In this document: piece after piece, positions 20,155 to 33,500 of the stretch
Layout of the letters: every line of letters starts with the position of its first letter
Position numbering within the stretch: position 1 is the first letter of the stretch
NCBI GenBank assembly: GCA_030674185.1
Contig: CM060315.1
Coordinates: 93,191,558 to 93,255,557 of the forward strand
Direction: 5' to 3'
Source: Monoplex corrugatus
Lineage: Eukaryota; Mollusca; Gastropoda; Littorinimorpha; Ranellidae
Length of the DNA: 64,000 nt
Program-made: the position numbers and the translations under genes
The notes under the pieces: generated by a model
Database searches by the model: none
The model's input: the letters and a program-made list of their open reading frames with translations, nothing else
Told to the model about the DNA's origin: nothing

Positions 20155-23100
20155 AACTAGTCCTGTATCACCTGGTGTGGGTCTTCAAGTGAGACAGTAG
20201 ACATACTGGTCCTTTATCACCTGGTGTGGGTCTTCATGTGGGATAGTAGACATTCTGGTCCTTTATCACCTGATGTGGGTCTTCATGTGGGACAGTAGAC
20301 ATACTGGTCCTTTATCACCTGTGTGGGTCTTCAAGTGGGACAGTAGACATACTGGTCCTTTATCACCTGGTGTGGGTCTTCATGTGGGATAGTAGACATA
20401 CTGGTCCTTTATCACCTGGTGTGGGTCTTCATGTGGGATAGTAGACATACTGGTCCTTTATCACCTGGTGTGGGTCTTCAACAGGGATAGTAGACATACT
20501 GGTCCTTTATCACCTGGTGTGGGTCTTCAAGTGGGACAGTAGACATACTGGTCCTTTATCACCTGGTGTGGGTCTTCAAGTGGGACAGTAGATATACTGG
20601 TCCTTTATCAACTGGTGTGGGTCTTTAAGTGGGATAGTAGACATACTGGTCCTTTATCGCCTGGTGTGGGTCTTCAAGTGGGATAGTAGACATACTGATC
20701 CTTTATCACCTGGTGTGGGTCTTCAAGTGGGATAGTAGACATACTGGTCCTTTATCACCTGGTGTGGGTCTTCATGTGGGATAGTAGACATACTGGTCCT
20801 TTATCACCTGGTGTGGGTCATGTGGGACAGTAGACACACTGGTCCTTTATCACCTGGTGTGGGTCTTCATGTTGAACAGTAGACATACTGGTCCTTTATC
20901 GCCTGGTGTGGGTCTTCATGTGGGATTATAGGCATACTCGTCCTTTATCACCTGGTGTGGATCATCATCAAGTTCATGTGGGATAGTAGACATATTGGTC
21001 CTTTATCACCTGGTGTGGGTCTTCATGTGGGACAGTAGACATACTGGTTCTTTATCACCTGGTGTGGGTCTTCATGTGGGACAGTAGACATACTGGTCCT
21101 TTATTGCCTGGTGTGGGTCTTCATGTGGGATTATAGGCATACTGGTCCTTTATCACCTGGTGTGGATCATCATCAAGTTCATGTGGGATTATAGGCATAC
21201 TGGTCCTTTATCACCTGGTGTGGGTCTTCATGTGGGATAGTAGACATACTGGTCCTTTATCACCTGGTGTGGGTCTTCATGTGGGATAGTAGACATACTG
21301 GTCCTTTATCACCTGGTGTGGGTCTTCATGTGGGACAGTAGACATACTGGTCCTTTATCACCTGGTGTGGGTCTTCAAGTGGGACAGTAGACATACTGGT
21401 CCTTTATCACCTGGTGTGGGTCTTCATGTGGGATAGTAGACATACTGGTCCTTTATCACTTGGTGTGGGTCTTCATGTGGGACAGTAGACATACTGGTCC
21501 TTTATCACCTGGTGTGGGTCTTCATGTGGGATAGTAGACATACTGGTCCTTTATCACCTGGTGTGGGTCTTCAAGTGGGACAGTAGACATACTGGTCCTT
21601 TATCACCTGGTGTGGGTCTTCATGTGGGATAGTAGACATGCTGGTCCTTTATCACCTGGTGTGGGGTCTTCATGTGGGATAGTAGACATACTGGTCTTTT
21701 ATCACCTGGTGTGGGTCTTCAAGTGGGATAGTAGACATACTGGTCCTTTATCACCTGGTGTGGGTCTTCAAGTGGGACAGTAGACATACTGGTCCTTTAT
21801 CACCTGTGTGGGTCTTCAAGTGGGACAGTAGACATACTGGTCCTTTATCACCTGGTGTGGGTCTTCATGTGGGACAGTAGACATACTGGTCCTTTATCAC
21901 CTGGTGTGGGTCTTCAAGTTGGGACAGTAGACATACTGGTCCTTTATCACCTGGTGTGAGTCTTCAAGTGGGATAGTAGACATACTGGTCCTTTATCACC
22001 TGGTGTGGGTCTTCAACTGGGATAGTAGACATACTGGTCCTTTATCACCTGGTGTGGGTCTTCAAGTGGGACAGTAGACATACTGGTCCTTTATCACCTG
22101 GTGTGGGTCTTCAAGTGGGACAGTAGATATACTGGTCCTTTATCACCTGGTGTGGGTCTTTAAGTGGGATAGTAGACATACTGGTCCTTTATCGCCTGGT
22201 GTGGGTCTTCAAGTGGGATAGTAGACATACTGATCCTTTATCACCTGGTGTGGGTCTTCAAGTGGGATAGTAGACATACTGGTCCTTTATCACCTGGTGT
22301 GGGTCTTCATGTGGGATAGTAGACATTCTGGTCCTTTATCACCTGGTGTGGGTCATGTGGGACAGTAGACACACTGGTCCTTTATCACCTGGTGTGGGTC
22401 TTCATGTGGAACAGTAGACATACTGGTCCTTTATCGCCTGGTGTGGGTCTTCATGTGGGATTATAGGCATACTCGTCCTTTATCACCTGGTGTGGATCAT
22501 CATCAAGTTCATGTGGGATAGTAGACATATTGGTCCTTTATCACCTGGTGTGGGTCTTCATGTGGGACAGTAGACATACTGGTTCTTTATCACCTGGTGT
22601 GGGTCTTCATGTGGGACAGTAGACATACTGGTCCTTTATTGCCTGGTGTGGGTCTTCATGTGGGATTATAGGCATACTGGTCCTTTATCACCTGGTGTGA
22701 TCATCATCAAGTTCATGTGGGATTATAGGCATACTGGTCCTTTATCACCTGGTGTGGGTCTTCATGTGGGATAGTAGACATACTGGTCCTTTATCACCTG
22801 CTGTGGGTCTTCATGTGGGACAGTAGACATACTGGTCCTTTATCACCTGGTGTGGGTCTTCAAGTGGGACAGTAGACATACTGGTCCTTTATCACCTGGT
22901 GTGGGTCTTCATGTGGGACAGTAGACATACTGGTCCTTTATCACCTGGTGTGAGTCTTCAAGTGGGATAGTAGACATACTGGTCCTTTATCACCTGGTGT
23001 GGGTCTTCAACTGGGATAGTAGACATACTGGTCCTTTATCACCTGGTGTGGGTCTTCAAGTGGGACAGTAGACATACTGGTCCTTTATCACCTGGTGTGG

Positions 23101-25118
23101 GTCTTCAAGTGGGACAGTAGATATACTGGTCCTTTATCACCTGGTGTGGGTCTTTAAGTGGGATAGTAGACATACTGGTCCTTTATCGCCTGGTGTGGGT
23201 CTTCAAGTGGGATAGTAGACATACTGATCCTTTATCACCTGGTGTGGGTCTTCAAGTGGGATAGTAGACATACTGGTCCTTTATCACCTGGTGTGGGTCT
23301 TCATGTGGGATAGTAGACATTCTGGTCCTTTATCACCTGGTGTGGGTCATGTGGGACAGTAGACACACTGGTCCTTTATCACCTGGTGTGGGTCTTCATG
23401 TGGAACAGTAGACATACTGGTCCTTTATCGCCTGGTGTGGGTCTTCATGTGGGATTATAGGCATACTCGTCCTTTATCACCTGGTGTGGATCATCATCAA
23501 GTTCATGTGGGATAGTAGACATATTGGTCCTTTATCACCTGGTGTGGGTCTTCATGTGGGACAGTAGACATACTGGTTCTTTATCACCTGGTGTGGGTCT
23601 TCATGTGGGACAGTAGACATACTGGTCCTTTATTGCCTGGTGTGGGTCTTCATGTGGGATTATAGGCATACTGGTCCTTTATCACCTGGTGTGGATCATC
23701 ATCAAGTTCATGTGGGATTATAGGCATACTGGTCCTTTATCACCTGGTGTGGGTCTTCATGTGGGATAGTAGACATACTGGTCCTTTATCACCTGCTGTG
23801 GGTCTTCATGTGGGACAGTAGACATACTGGTCCTTTATCACCTGGTGTGGGTCTTCAAGTGGGACAGTAGACATACTGGTCCTTTATCACCTGGTGTGGG
23901 TCTTCATGTGGGATAGTAGACATACTGGTCCTTTATCACTTGGTGTGGGTCTTCATGTGGGACAGTAGACATACTGGTCCTTTATCACCTGGTGTGGGTC
24001 TTCATGTGGGATAGTAGACATACTGGTCCTTTATCACCTGGTGTGGGTCTTCAAGTGGGACAGTAGACATACTGGTCCTTTATCACCTGGTGTGGGTCTT
24101 CATGTGGGATAGTAGACATGCTGGTCCTTTATCACCTGGTGTGGGTCTTCATGTGGGATAGTAGACATACTGGTCCTTTATCACCTGGTGTGGGTCTTCA
24201 AGTGGGATAGTAGACATACTGGTCCTTTATCACCTGGTGTGGGTCTTCAAGTGGGACAGTAGACATACTGGTCCTTTATCACCTGGTGTGGGTCTTCAAG
24301 TGGGATAGTAGACATACTGGTCCTTTATCACCTGGTATGGGTCTTCAAATGGGACAGTAGACATACTGGTCCTTTATCACCTGGTGTGGGTCTTCAAGTG
24401 GGACAGTAGATATACTGGTCCTTTATCACCTGGTGTGGGTCTTCATGTGGGACAGTAGACATACTGGTCCTTTATCGCCTGGTGTGGGTCTTCATGTGGG
24501 ATTATAGGCATACTCATCCTTTATCACCTGGTGTGGATCATCATCAAGTTCATGTGGGATTATAGGCATACTGGTCCTTTATCACCTGTGTGTGGGTCTT
24601 CATGTGGGATAGTAGACATACTGGTCCTTTGGCTTTATCACCTGGTGTGGGTCTTCATATGGGATAGTAGACATACTGGTCCTTTATCACCTGGTGTGGG
24701 TCTTCATGTGGGACAGTAGACATACTGGTCCTTTATCGCCTGGTGTGGGTCTTCATGTGGGATTATAGGCATACTCATCCTTTATCACCTGGTGTGGATC
24801 ATCATCAAGTTCATGTGGGATTATAGGCATACTGGTCCTTTATCACCTGGTGTGGGTCTTCATGTGGGATAGTAGACATACTGGTTCTTTGGCTTTATCA
24901 CCTGGTGTGGGTCTTCATATGGGATAGTAGACATACTGGTCCTTTATCACCTGGTGTGGGTCTTCATGTGGGACAGTAGACATACTGGTCCTTTATCACC
25001 TGGTGTGGGTCTTCATGTGGGATAGTAGACATACTGGTCCTTTATCACCTGGTGTGGGTCTTCATGTGGAACAGTAGACATACTGGTCCTTTATCACCTG
25101 GTGTGGGTCTTCATGTGG
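20155..25118. repeat. 49-bp minisatellite, about 100 copies (5 kb)
   Basis: The unit is TACTGGTCCTTTATCACCTG, then GTGTGGGTCTTCATGTGGGA and TAGTAGACA. Variants include CAAGTGGG, GATTATAGGCA and an insertion GATCATCATCAAGTTCATG. Marker variants recur in the same order about 993 bp apart (22497 and 23490) and about 1537 bp apart (20960 and 22497), so blocks of 20-30 units were duplicated. Read on the minus strand, the unit contains SHMKTHTR followed by stops, the end of the LINE at 25119-25560. Confidence 0.97.
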
Positions 25119-25560
25119 GACACCAGACAGATCCTGGAGACACATGTGGTTCCACAGACAATGCATGGGAAGGAGTCCTGTGGCCTTGGGTTTTGCTTCC
25201 ACCGGTCCCTCTTCCATTGACTATCAACTATTCTGTGCTGTTCACATGTGATTGTGCCCTGTGTGCACTGCTGTCACCAGCTTACTGTGTTGTGGGCAAT
25301 GTCTTCCCTGTTGGTGGTGTTGATGCCACAGCTAATGAGGTTGGCCTTCAGAATCAGTGTCCTTGTATCACTGTAGTGGTCTTCCCTGGTCATGGTGTCC
25401 TTGTATCACTGTAGCGGTCTTCCCTGGTCATAGTGTCCTTGCTTCAGCTCTCTATACAGAAACATCTGTGAGATGCAGATGTCTTCCATATATACTATAG
25501 ACAACATGTCCTGACCAATGAAGTGATGCTAGGACACTTAAACAAGTTAAAGCTAATAAT
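25119..25560 (-). pseudogene. LINE C-terminal end with terminal C2H2-like finger
   Basis: The minus-strand reading gives RWSGHVV near the start, then LYRELKQGHYDQGRP, later CIVCGTTCVSRI, and, continuing into the array, LVSHMKTHTR and stop. This order (LRWxGHV, FYGELxxGxRxxGxP, and a final C-x2-C...H-x3-H finger) is known from the C-terminus of a common invertebrate non-LTR retrotransposon group. Stops and a local duplication of GTCTTCCCTGGTCAT (25378-25435) show it is dead. Confidence 0.65.
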
Positions 25561-25750
25561 ATGCTGGCAAACCACACTTCTTCACAACTTGAAGGTTGGA
25601 CACTGTACACCTGGCAAACCACACTTCTTCACAACTTGAAGGTTGGACACTGTACACCTGGCAGGCCACACTTCTTCACAACTTGAAGGTTGGACACTGT
25701 ACACCTGGCAAACCACACTTCTTCACAACTTGAAGGTTGGACACTGGATC
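25553..25750. repeat. 47-bp minisatellite, about 4 copies
   Basis: The unit is ACACCTGGCAAACCACACTT, then CTTCACAACTTGAAGGTTGG and ACACTGT. The copies are nearly identical, with one AAACC-to-AGGCC variant. Confidence 0.95.
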
Positions 25751-26200
25751 TTGCCACGTGATGTTACACATCTTACACAGACATCTTTGGTGGAACTGTT
25801 CCAGCTGTTGAATGGACCGTGGGTAGGTAGTCCTGGTCTGACAGCAGTACAGCAGGTCACTTACTTAGAACTGCTGCTCTGTCAGACACAGCAATCTTTG
25901 TGGAGAACCTGATAACATTAAAGTTTAAACTCGTCTTGCTACAACTTTTGGTCAAACTTCCACAAACACAGCTAGCCTGGGATCTGGAGAAAGGTAGTGC
26001 CACTTCAGCCTGAAAGATCCATTGCCACTCACATTCACTGTGCTATCATCATACAGCAACTTGTCTCATTGATTGTGTTTTCAACAATTTCATTGTTAGG
26101 CATGATCAGAGCAAACAGCAGGCCTTCCATTCACATACTGATTACTCCACAGTAATGATAGTTTTTGACAATCTCAGTGGTCTCAATTAGTCTACTCAAC
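25751..26200. other. no gene recognised
   Basis: Intergenic, single-copy-looking; no domain, exon or repeat identified. Confidence 0.5.
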
Positions 26201-26204
26201 CTGA

Positions 26205-26500
26205 ATTGAACATAAAACTTAAAATCCCACAAAGTGCACTCTATGAATTGAACACAAAACTTAAAATCCCACAAAGTGCACTCTATGAATTGAACATAAA
26301 ACTTAAAATCCCACAAAGTATACTCTATGAATTGAACACAAAACTTAAAATCCCACAAACTATACTCTATGAATTGAACACAAAACTTAAAATCCCACAA
26401 ACTATACTCTATGAATTGAACATAAAACGTAATATCCCACAAAGTATACTCTATGAATTGAACATAAAACGTAATATCCCACAAAGTATACTCTATCGCC
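26205..26500. repeat. 42-bp minisatellite, 7 copies
   Basis: The unit is ATTGAACATAAAACTTAAAA, then TCCCACAAAGTGCACTCTAT and GA. It stays open in frame because 42 is a multiple of 3; the repeated 14-residue peptide is not taken as a protein. Confidence 0.95.
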
Positions 26501-26603
26501 TCTGTGAATTGGTGGAGAGTGGGGGTGGGGAGGGGAGGGGGGCAGAGAAGCACATGTGTGTACGCATTAATTCACAACTCAGTTACTTTTATGTGTCTAT
26601 CAT

Positions 26604-26690
26604 TATGTGTGTGTGTGTGTGTGTTGTATGGTAGAGAAGAGAAAGAGAAAGAGAGAGAGAGAGAAGAGAGAGGGTGAGAGAGAGAGAGAG

Positions 26691-26754
<64 letters not shown>

Positions 26755-26824
26755 CCCTTTGTGTCATTCTGTGTGTGCATCGTGCATGCCTATTCATGTG
26801 TGTATGTGTGTTGTGTGTATGTGT

Positions 26825-26885
<61 letters not shown>
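26604..26885. repeat. GT/GA microsatellites
   Basis: (GT)n at 26604-26624, GA tract at 26635-26693, then two long (GT)n tracts at 26693-26753 and 26800-26885. Confidence 0.95.
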
Positions 26886-27114
26886 CTGTGTCTTGTGTGT
26901 GTCTGGTGTCTTTTAGTTTGTTTGCATGTCCAGCTGTTATATGTTACAAAATGTAGGCCTAATGTTTGGAAGAACACGATAGGCTAATCAGATACTACAC
27001 AAACTGATCAATCACATGGATAACACAATATAAAATGCCACGTCAAATGTCATATCACATTTTCAGACACAATACAAAACAGATAAAAGTCAGAACATCA
27101 ATCATACACACCCG

Positions 27115-27439
27115 TCAACAGTCAACCCCACGTAGCCGACGACATTTTACTACTTGAAGTGGAAATCTTATTACAACAACACAACAGAAACTCCTTATTA
27201 AAGTACTCTCCCGCCTACTGGCATTAACAAATGACTCATACATATCACCCACGCGGGAAAATGACTTTAGAAAAGTGACAAAAAGCATGTTCGATCGGGA
27301 AAACAGGGAAGTTGAGGTCAATATATATTCTTGAGAATTGTGTGAAAAGTCTTTAGTTTTCTCCCGTGAGTTTACGAGAGCTGCGTTCCACAGCAGACGG
27401 TGTGAGGCGTAAGAACCAAACGACAAAACAGCACTGAAA
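27115..27439 (+). promoter_or_regulatory. upstream and 5' UTR region of IFT25
   Basis: About 320 bp before the IFT25 start codon, free of repeats, unlike most of the window. It contains an E2F-like CGCGGGAAA at about 27252-27260 (TTTCCCGCG on the minus strand). No obvious TATA box or RFX X-box was found. The promoter role is inferred from position only. The 153-codon minus frame over this stretch has no recognised domain. Confidence 0.35.
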
Positions 27440-27531
27440 ATGTTCGACGTTGCGCTTGCAAGTAGTGGATCACAGATCGCTCTGTCGACATCAAGTGATG
27501 ATGACCACCCACCAGAGCACATGATCGATGG
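27440..27531 (+). CDS. HSPB11: IFT25 exon 1
   Basis: Starts at ATG (context GAAAATGTTC), encodes MFDVALASSGSQIALSTSSD then DDHPPEHMIDG, and ends GATGG before gtaaaag, phase 2. The codon is completed by the A of exon 2 (GGA, Gly31). Confidence 0.93.
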
Positions 27532-30500
27532 GTAAAAGTAGAATTTCTGAAATAAGCTCCCGCTCCCCACCCCCACCCCCCACTATCTCATTGTCTCTTG
27601 TAGTTATAGTAACTACTAAACTAGTAACGTCACAAGCTTTACCAGCTGTGCGTGTTACTCAAATTTCTGATTTCTGTTTGTTTCATGCTTTTGTAAAGCA
27701 CTCGGCCGATTGATATAGGTCTGTAATGGAACTCGGTATTTCTCAATAATTGTCTTTTCATAAATATAAATTTCTTTGATATTTATGTTATGGTTGGTCT
27801 GTTTTCATCATTCAATCATTGATTATACAAAATTATAACATTAGACTGGACAACACTCACACTGTCACTTGGAGTGGAGTTTATATATCCCCCCTCCCCC
27901 CACTGTTTGTTATAAATATAAGTGCTTCCTTTGCTTTTTTTCCCATTTCCTTTGTTTCTGTTGTTTCGAGTGTGTATATATTTTTTTCCATTGCTGTTAT
28001 TATGATTTTAGAAAAAATATTGCTATAGGCCTTAGCTACTACCATTACAGTTGCAATGTTGTCGTTAAGGGACCCGTTGACATTTGCTTTACTTTTGTCT
28101 GCCTTTATTTCTCTTGCTTTTACAAACCACTTGATAGATTGACATTTTGACGTCAATATTTTATTACAACTCATCACATTCTCTGATGACACTGCATGTG
28201 TTATAGTTAATCTCTTTCATCATAATGTTAGAGTTGACATGTCTCGTTTGCTTTTGGGCCTAACGCATCCTTTGCTGTCTTCTTTTTTTTGATTCAGTGT
28301 CAGTAATTGATGTGAATTTTTTCCATTACAGTTTGTATTTCCATTGTTATTAGTTTATGATTGAACTTTTGAAGATTCTATATGTTGCTATTACTACTCT
28401 TGTTGTTTTTCTTGTTTCTGTTATAATAAGGGGTTGACATGTATTTGTTTTGCGTGTATGTCTTTCATGCTTATGTAAAACGTCTGACCAGCTAACTCAT
28501 GCTAAAGTTAAGATCAGTATTTTGTTAACAGGAGCCAGAAAAAAACACACAAAAAGAATAAGAATGTGTATTTAATACAACAAGACAAGACAGGTGCAAA
28601 TTTTCGGCCAACCTTTGTCAAGCATAAGATCACAAACAAACAGACACCACGTACAAAAATTAGGAGAAAAAGACTGAAACTTCCCTGCTGTTCCTTCCTG
28701 TATGAGAAAAGGAATAAACCGACCAAAATGACGTCGTAATATCTTTGACTTTGAGTAAATGTGATGTCAGAGCGGAAGTGAGATGAATTCTGCAATCCTG
28801 AAAAGTGGTCATGCCATATTAATATTGTTCTATCCTGAAGAGGGTCCAGGGCTAAAATTAAAACTATGATGCACTAGCATATAGTAGCAAAGAGTAGTGT
28901 TTGGAATGTAAAGGATCCCCCTATTAGATAATGCATAAGAGAAAATATAAGCATATGATCGACTCAGTGGGAAAATATTTAATCAAGAGGTTTGGCTGAT
29001 GTAATCGGATCGTGCCTAGTGCAACGAACCCGGTCTGACCATGGAATAGGAAGAAAAACATCCTAAACCAATAACCAAGGGGCTGAAGGGAAAACTGGAG
29101 TCCCCAGAGAAAAAACTCTTAGTCGCGGCTGGGTCTGTCTTGTGAAAGGAGAATTAAAACAAATTGAATTGAAAATAAAAATAAAAAAGGGCATATATGT
29201 GCAGCCGCAAAGCCAAGACCTCAATGGGATGGGAAAATGGTGATAATATGTCTATTTCAGAAATCATCATCGAGGTAAAACATACATGGACTCAATGGCA
29301 CATTAAAAGAAGACGATTGTAAGCATAAAATCATCCAAGCAGTATAAATATAAATTATACATGATGGGCAAGAATATTAATAGTAAAATTCGAGCAAATA
29401 CACACACATACACACCAAGGTAAAAGTACATGCACACAGAGCCATGTCCAGATAAAAGTACCTGAAGTGGCATGATACTGAATTCTGTTGAAATCATCTT
29501 TATGGTTTGTCATGGAGGCCAAGTGGCTTGAGTGTTCCAAGTTTATCTGTAAGATGGGATTCTCTGTCTTTCCTGTCTATGGTGCTGTTACTGTATAGAA
29601 GCCACAGACCTTTCACTCGGATGTTGTTGATTGAGTGGTCCGACTGGTTGAAATGATTTGAGATAGTTTTATCTCTTTGATGTCGGATATCAGCCAAGTG
29701 TTCTTTGAAACATGTATCAAGGGTACGTCCAGTTTCACCAATGTACAGTTGAAAGCATTTAGAGCAGCTGATCAAATAGACAATGTTATAGGTTTGACAG
29801 TTAAAATGTATTGTAATTTTCATGTGCGATTTGGGGCCTCTGACTGTGGTGGCTGAGCACACGAAAGGACATGAACTGCATTTAGGTTTGTTACACGAAG
29901 AGGTTCCTGGAGGTTGGCTGGCTGGTTTTCTGAGTCTTGAATGGACCAGTAAGTCACGGAGGTTCGTGTCTCTTTTGTGGACAGTTAAAGGAAGCTGGTA
30001 AAAAATTTCAGCTGCAGTAGCACTGGATTGTAGAAAAAGACTAGAATGTCCCAGTTGGACAAGATGATTTTTTTTCGCACACTACATAGAAGGGTGATAG
30101 ACTAAACTGAGAACCGAATGATCGTCTGTGGCAGATTTTGACATGTCCTATCCCCACAGCCTGTGACCATTGTTAACATTGTGCAGAAAAGACTTGTCCT
30201 ACCCCCACAGCCTGTGACCATTGTTAACATTGTGCAGAAAGGACTTGTCCTATCCCCACAGCCTGTGACCATTGTTAACATTGTGCAGAAAGGACATGTC
30301 CTATCCCCACAGCCTGTGACCATTGTTAACATTGTGCAGAAAGGACTTGTCCTACCCCCACAGCCTGTGTCCATTGTTAACATTGTGCAGAAAGGACTTG
30401 TCCTACCCCCACAGCCTGTGACCATTGTTAACATTGTGCAGAAAGGACTTGTCCTATCCCCACAGCCTGTGACCATTGTTAACATTGTGCAGAAAAGACT

Positions 30501-33500
30501 TGTCCTATCCCCACAGCCTGTGTCCATTTTGTCCATTGTTAACATTGTGCAGAAAGGACTTGTCCTATCCCCACAGCCTGTGACCATTGTTAACATTGTG
30601 CAGAAAGGACTTGTCCTGGACACTGTACCAATAGTACTATCCCCACAGCCTGTGACTGTTGTTACCTGTTTATTGTGCAGAAACGACAACACATTTTGGA
30701 CGACGACAGGCCTGTTCCCTCAGGAGGTGGTGATCAGGTTCCAGGCCATGATGAGTATCAACAGGGTGGAACTGTCTTCATACAATGGTATGCTAGTCGC
30801 TATCAGTATCACAGTCACTTGGCTGTTTTCATTTTTGTCTGTCTGTTTACGGCACAGGCCACAAAGGAGTGTGGGATAGACCTGTCTGTTTACGGCACAG
30901 GCCACAAAGGAGTGTGGGATAGACCTGTCTGTTTACGGCACAGGCCACAAAGGAGTGTGGGATAGACCTGTCTGTTTACGGCACAGGCCACAAAGGAGTG
31001 TGGGATAGACCTGTCTGTTTACGGCACAGGCCACAAAGGAGTGTGGGATAGACCTGTCTGTTTACGGCACAGGCCACAAAGGAGTGTGGGATAGACCTGT
31101 CTGTTTACGGCACAGGCCACAAAGGAGTGTGGGATAGACTCTTGTTTTCTAACTTTGTAAAAATTAATTTTACCTTTTGACTCCCGCACCCTAGCCACTA
31201 ACTGCAAAAATTTATCTCTTTCAGGGAGTCAGATGGTCAAATGTTTGTTTTGTTAGTATGGTTGACAGTGCAGGATGCTGGTGGACAGGGTGCGGGAGTC
31301 AAATGGTTAAATGTTTGTTTTGTTAGTATGGTTGACAGAGCAGGATGCTAGTGGACAGGGTGCAGGAGTCAAAGTAAGTAAGTAAGTAAGTATGGAGATT
31401 TTTATAGCGCTTTCTATGGACTCAAAGCGCTTCACAAATTTGAAAAGGAGGAGTAAAGTGGTGAAATGGGAGGGGAGAGCACATTTTCAACAAAATACAT
31501 AATACAAGAAATACACATAAACACATACATGCAGGCTGCACGCGTGTGCAGCAACGAATGCAAACACACACACGCACACACAAACACACCCACACACAAA
31601 CACCCACGCGCGCACCCACACGCACACACACCCACGCACGCATACAATAGAACAAGAAAATTCAGGTTTCAAAAGTACTGGCGGAATAAATGAGTTTTCA
31701 GGTTGGACCTAAAGGAAGAGAGAGAGGGGCTGTGGCGGAGAGAGTGAGGCAGGGAATTCCACTCAACAGCAGCAGAGTATGAGAAGGAACGACCACCATG
31801 TTGCTTTCTATTGAATCCGGGGACACAGAATATTCTGTCGTCAGAAGCGGAACGTAAAGAACGAGAAGGAACATAGACTTGAAATAGATCAGATATATAC
31901 GCTGGAGCAGTGCCCGAGATGACATGAAAAGAAATACAAGCAGATTTGTACTTAATTCTTTGTTCGATCGGAAGCCAGTGGAGTTGTTTAAAGAGAGGTG
32001 TGCAATGGTGTGATTTGCGAGCTTTGAAAATTAATTTGGCTGCAGAGTTTTGAACCTGTTGAAGGGGTTTGAGAAGAGTCTTGGGACAGCCGAGAAGTAA
32101 GGAGTTGCAATAATCTAATCTGGACAGAATACAAGCAGTTACAAGTGTTTTTGTTGCTTCATATGTGAGGTAATGACGTATGGAACTGATTTGTCGGAGT
32201 TGGATGTATGCGGCCTGACACGTTTTCATGATCTGATGTTTCATAGTTAGATGAGAATCAAGAAAGAATCCAAGATAGCGTGACTGTTCAGAGAAATCAA
32301 CAATAGAATCTTCGAAACGAATGTTAGAGGGAAGGTCAGAAGAGATAGCAGGACTGGGAGAAAAGCGCATTGCTTCGGTTTTTCCTTGGTTTAGCTTGAG
32401 GCGACTATCGTCCATCCAGGTTTTTATGTCAGAAACAGAGTCTTGCAATGATTGAATAAGTGAAGAGTAATTTGAAGGGGATTCAGAGTTGTTTAACTGT
32501 GTATCATCAGCAAACATTTGATGACGAATAGAATGATCAGTGATAAGATTTGAAAGTGGAGTCGTGTATAGTGAGAAAAGAACAGGGCCCAGTACGGAGC
32601 CCTGCGGGACACCAAAATCCAGGGTTGTTTCGTGTGAACGGGAGTTGTTTACAACAACAAACTGTTTTCGATTTGATAGATAGGACGAGAACAAGTCGAG
32701 TGCACAGCCTTTGATACCAAAGACGTGTTCCAGACGGTGGAGGAGGATACTATGGTCAATAGTATCAAATGCGGCTGAAAGATCCAAAAGAAGAAGAACG
32801 GAAATTTTGTTTTCATCTAGAGATGTCAAAAGATCATTTACGACTCGCAGAAGGACAGTTTCGGTGCTATGGCCTGCTCTATAGGCTGATTGAAAAGGAC
32901 TTAGCAGATTGTTAGCAGTGAGGTGAGAAGAAAGCTGATGAAGGATTAGACGTTCAATGATTTTGGACAGAAACGGAAGGTTTGAAATAGGTCTATAGTT
33001 CTTTAGCTCATTTGGGTCGAGATTATTCTTTTTCAGGAGTGGTTTCACAAGTGCAGTTTTAAATTCAGTAGGGAATGTACCGGTAGACAAGGAGTGATTG
33101 AAAATATTCGTGATGGTGGGCAAAAGAGTGTCTATATGTTTCACAAGGAGGGAAGTTGGCAACGGGTCCAACTCGCATGACTTGGGTGTTGCCTGTAAAA
33201 TTACCTTGCGTACTTCGTCTTTGGAGACGGGACGGAAGTCAGAAAAAGGAATGCCAGAAAACGCAAAGTTTGCTGGGCCACTGTCTGTGTGAGCAGTCGG
33301 TGCAGGAAAAGTGTTGCGAATATCAACGATTTTCTTTTTGAAGAAATCTGCAAATAGATTTGGAAGAGAACAAATATCAGTTACGTTGTTCGGCAACAGC
33401 TTCGGCTTAGATTTTCCGAGCAGAAAAGAAGTGGTTTGGAACATTTGTTTACAAGATGTTGCAGTGGACACAAGAGAAGAATAGAAAGAGGTTTTTGCGC

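Noticed and set aside
20155..25118. CRISPR-like regular repeats
   Set aside because: Contiguous 49-bp tandem units without spacers, in a eukaryotic genome; a satellite, not a CRISPR array.
27115..27576. 153-codon minus-strand frame over the IFT25 promoter
   Set aside because: No recognised domain and it overlaps IFT25 exon 1 on the opposite strand.
30163..30879. 238-codon frame joining the 51-bp array to IFT25 exon 2
   Set aside because: The array unit is 17 codons long, so the frame stays open by chance. The splice phase of exon 1 fits the acceptor at 30680, and read-through would break the protein after the donor at 30787.
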